From NCBI RefSeq assembly GCF_025989125.1, contig NZ_JAPDNR010000001.1:4446301-4510300 (forward strand): a stretch of DNA of 64,000 bases, given 5' to 3'. The stretch comes from Chitinophaga nivalis. Lineage in GTDB: Bacteria > Bacteroidota > Bacteroidia > Chitinophagales > Chitinophagaceae. The number at the start of each line of letters is the position of its first letter. The stretch's first letter is position 1. The notes below the pieces were generated by a model. That model did no database searches, was not told where the DNA came from, and saw nothing but the letters and a program-made list of their open reading frames with translations. Shown in pieces: positions 62,692 through 64,000 of this stretch. The position numbers and the translations under genes were made by a program.

Positions 62692-63951
62692 ATGTCCCTG
62701 AATCATCGCATAGCTGGCATATGGTGGGTATTCCTGTTTTGCTGCTGCAGGTGCTTACCTGTGATGGCGGCCACCGCAACTCCCTTGCAGGCAAACAACG
62801 CCAGTGTACTTTCACCGGCAGCACAACTGAGTATCCTGATCTGCGCGCCCGGCGAGGCGGCCTATGCGCGTTTCGGTCATGCTGCACTCAGAATTATGGA
62901 CCCGGTTAATCAGCTGGACAGGGTGTATAATTACGGTACTTTTGATGTAAATACCCCCCGTTTTTACCTCCGCTTTATACAAGGTAACCTGGCCTATTAT
63001 CTTTCCGCTGATACCTTCACTGCTTTTTATGATGGCTGTCAGGCCGACAGACAAGAAATATCAGAGCAGGTGCTGACACTTACCTCTGCCGAAATACGGC
63101 AAATCTATTCCTACCTGGAACATACCTTGCAAACCCCTGCCCGTTATTATCCCTACCGTTTTTTTGATGATAACTGTGCCACCAGATTGTATGAACTGTT
63201 GAATGATAACCTGGATATCCCGTTGGAAACCGATACCGCTTATATAGCATGGCCGGCTACCTATCGGTCATTATTGTCGCCGTACCTGTTGGGTGTTCCC
63301 TGGCTCAAACTGGGCATCAATATCCTGCTGGGCGCACCGGCCGACCAGCAAACCTGTTTCCGGCAACGGCTTTTTCTGCCGCTGGAATTACAAAAAGCAT
63401 TGGACCATAGCTCACGGAATAAACGTCCTTTGGTAGCCAGCTTCCGGGTAATACCGGTAGAGGGTACACGTAGTCTGGCAGCTACCCCGTATCTGCTGCC
63501 CTATATGTTTTTTTTACTGCTGTTTATAACAGCCCTGCTGACCATTGTTTCTTTGCCGCTGAACCGGTATGTGAGCCGGTACCTGGATATCCTGTTGTTT
63601 GGTGGTACCGGTGCAATCGGATGTTTGCTGTTGCTGCTGATGGGGTGGTCACACCATGCTCCTTTAAAAGGAAATTATTACCTGTTTGCGCTGATGCCTG
63701 CGCATTTGCTGTTAACGGGTATTCCTGCCTGCCGTTTCCGGAAATATTATGCCCATATCTCGCTGCTCATTTTGTTGCTATTTATGTTGTTGGGCAGCTG
63801 GCGCAATCTGTTTACCGCATTGCCGGAAATGTATCTGCTGATGGCTACCCTGGCAGTACGCCTGATTGCGATAAGTCAGCAGGGAGGGCGATCCGGATTT
63901 TTACCCGTGAATATTCCCGGTGCTTCGGATTATTTGGGAAAAAAGCGTTAA
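62692..63951 (+). CDS. DUF4105 / Lnb-type lipoprotein N-acyltransferase
   Basis: 419 residues. An N-terminal signal segment (WWVFLFCCCRCLPVMAA) precedes a periplasmic domain with a papain-like pair, His63 in RFGHAALRI and Cys162 in FDDNCATRL. The C-terminal half has about five membrane helices (from about 268). The DUF4105 domain was recently assigned to Lnb, the enzyme that N-acylates lipoproteins in Bacteroidota that lack Lnt; the helices anchor it in the membrane. Family signatures AAYARFGHAALRI, VYNYGTFD and PARYYPYRFFDDNCATRL are clear. I infer the role from the family. It is the last gene seen in the window. Confidence 0.78.
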   Translation: MSLNHRIAGIWWVFLFCCCRCLPVMAATATPLQANNASVLSPAAQLSILICAPGEAAYARFGHAALRIMDPVNQLDRVYNYGTFDVNTPRFYLRFIQGNLAYYLSADTFTAFYDGCQADRQEISEQVLTLTSAEIRQIYSYLEHTLQTPARYYPYRFFDDNCATRLYELLNDNLDIPLETDTAYIAWPATYRSLLSPYLLGVPWLKLGINILLGAPADQQTCFRQRLFLPLELQKALDHSSRNKRPLVASFRVIPVEGTRSLAATPYLLPYMFFLLLFITALLTIVSLPLNRYVSRYLDILLFGGTGAIGCLLLLLMGWSHHAPLKGNYYLFALMPAHLLLTGIPACRFRKYYAHISLLILLLFMLLGSWRNLFTALPEMYLLMATLAVRLIAISQQGGRSGFLPVNIPGASDYLGKKR

Positions 63952-64000
63952 ATTACGCATAGTAGATTGACTCCAAATTTAACGTTCCTGACGTTAACAA

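Noticed and set aside
1..64000. CRISPR array, tRNA, rRNA, insertion sequence, integrase
   Set aside because: Looked for tandem spaced repeats, cloverleaf-type sequence, terminal repeats and transposase motifs; none was found.

Overview
The window looks like chromosome of a Bacteroidota bacterium, most likely a Chitinophaga-like member of the Chitinophagaceae. This rests on a SusC/SusD pair with a FecI/FecR sigma/anti-sigma pair, a DUF4374/PepSY haem-siderophore type locus, a LytS/LytTR pair and a propeller-type sensor kinase/LytTR pair, many Cys-lipobox lipoproteins, weak or absent Shine-Dalgarno sites and a few TAnnTTTG-like -7 boxes. Taxonomy is inferred from gene content only. No rRNA, tRNA, CRISPR array, transposase or phage integrase was seen.

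Layout. 1-4.2 kb: a DNA-binding-like hypothetical protein, a minus-strand pair (HExxH lipoprotein plus small secreted protein) and a type B chloramphenicol acetyltransferase (catB). 4.5-14.0 kb: a minus-strand phosphorus-acquisition locus, fecI-fecR-susC-susD-metallophosphoesterase-PafA-like phosphatase. 14.3-28.4 kb: mixed single genes. These are a secreted protein, a membrane protein with an OleA/FabH-like thiolase, an Mfa2/FimB-like lipoprotein, a Na+/H+ antiporter, unknown membrane proteins and lipoproteins, an acyltransferase-3, a serine hydrolase with TPRs, a C70-like cysteine peptidase and a LytS/LytTR two-component pair. 29.9-37.6 kb: a siderophore/haem uptake locus of the xusABC type (TonB receptor, DUF4374 lipoprotein, PepSY membrane protein), preceded by an ECF sigma factor, an unusual short anti-sigma factor and a second DUF4374-like lipoprotein.

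38.7-58.1 kb: the most interesting part, a biosynthetic gene cluster I do not recognise. It has a free-standing condensation domain (divergent), a processive GT2 glycosyltransferase, then a tightly coupled ACP / GT-B glycosyltransferase / radical SAM-SPASM / AMP-ligase set. Two NRPSs follow (A-PCP-E-like, and C-A-PCP-C-A-PCP-E) and then a GT17 glycosyltransferase. Three adenylation domains have hydrophobic-type pocket residues, so a short aliphatic peptide is predicted. There is no thioesterase or reductase, and the line ends in an epimerisation-type domain. Three glycosyltransferases of different folds plus a radical SAM enzyme suggest an acylated and glycosylated, D-amino-acid-containing peptide released by an unusual route. 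58.1-61.9 kb: a propeller histidine kinase and LytTR regulator, convergent with the cluster. 62.7-64 kb: a DUF4105/Lnb-type lipoprotein N-acyltransferase.

Working together: the phosphatase locus probably frees and imports phosphorus sources under FecI/FecR control. The xus-like locus probably imports an iron chelate. The NRPS cluster probably makes a secreted small molecule whose identity cannot be read from sequence alone.
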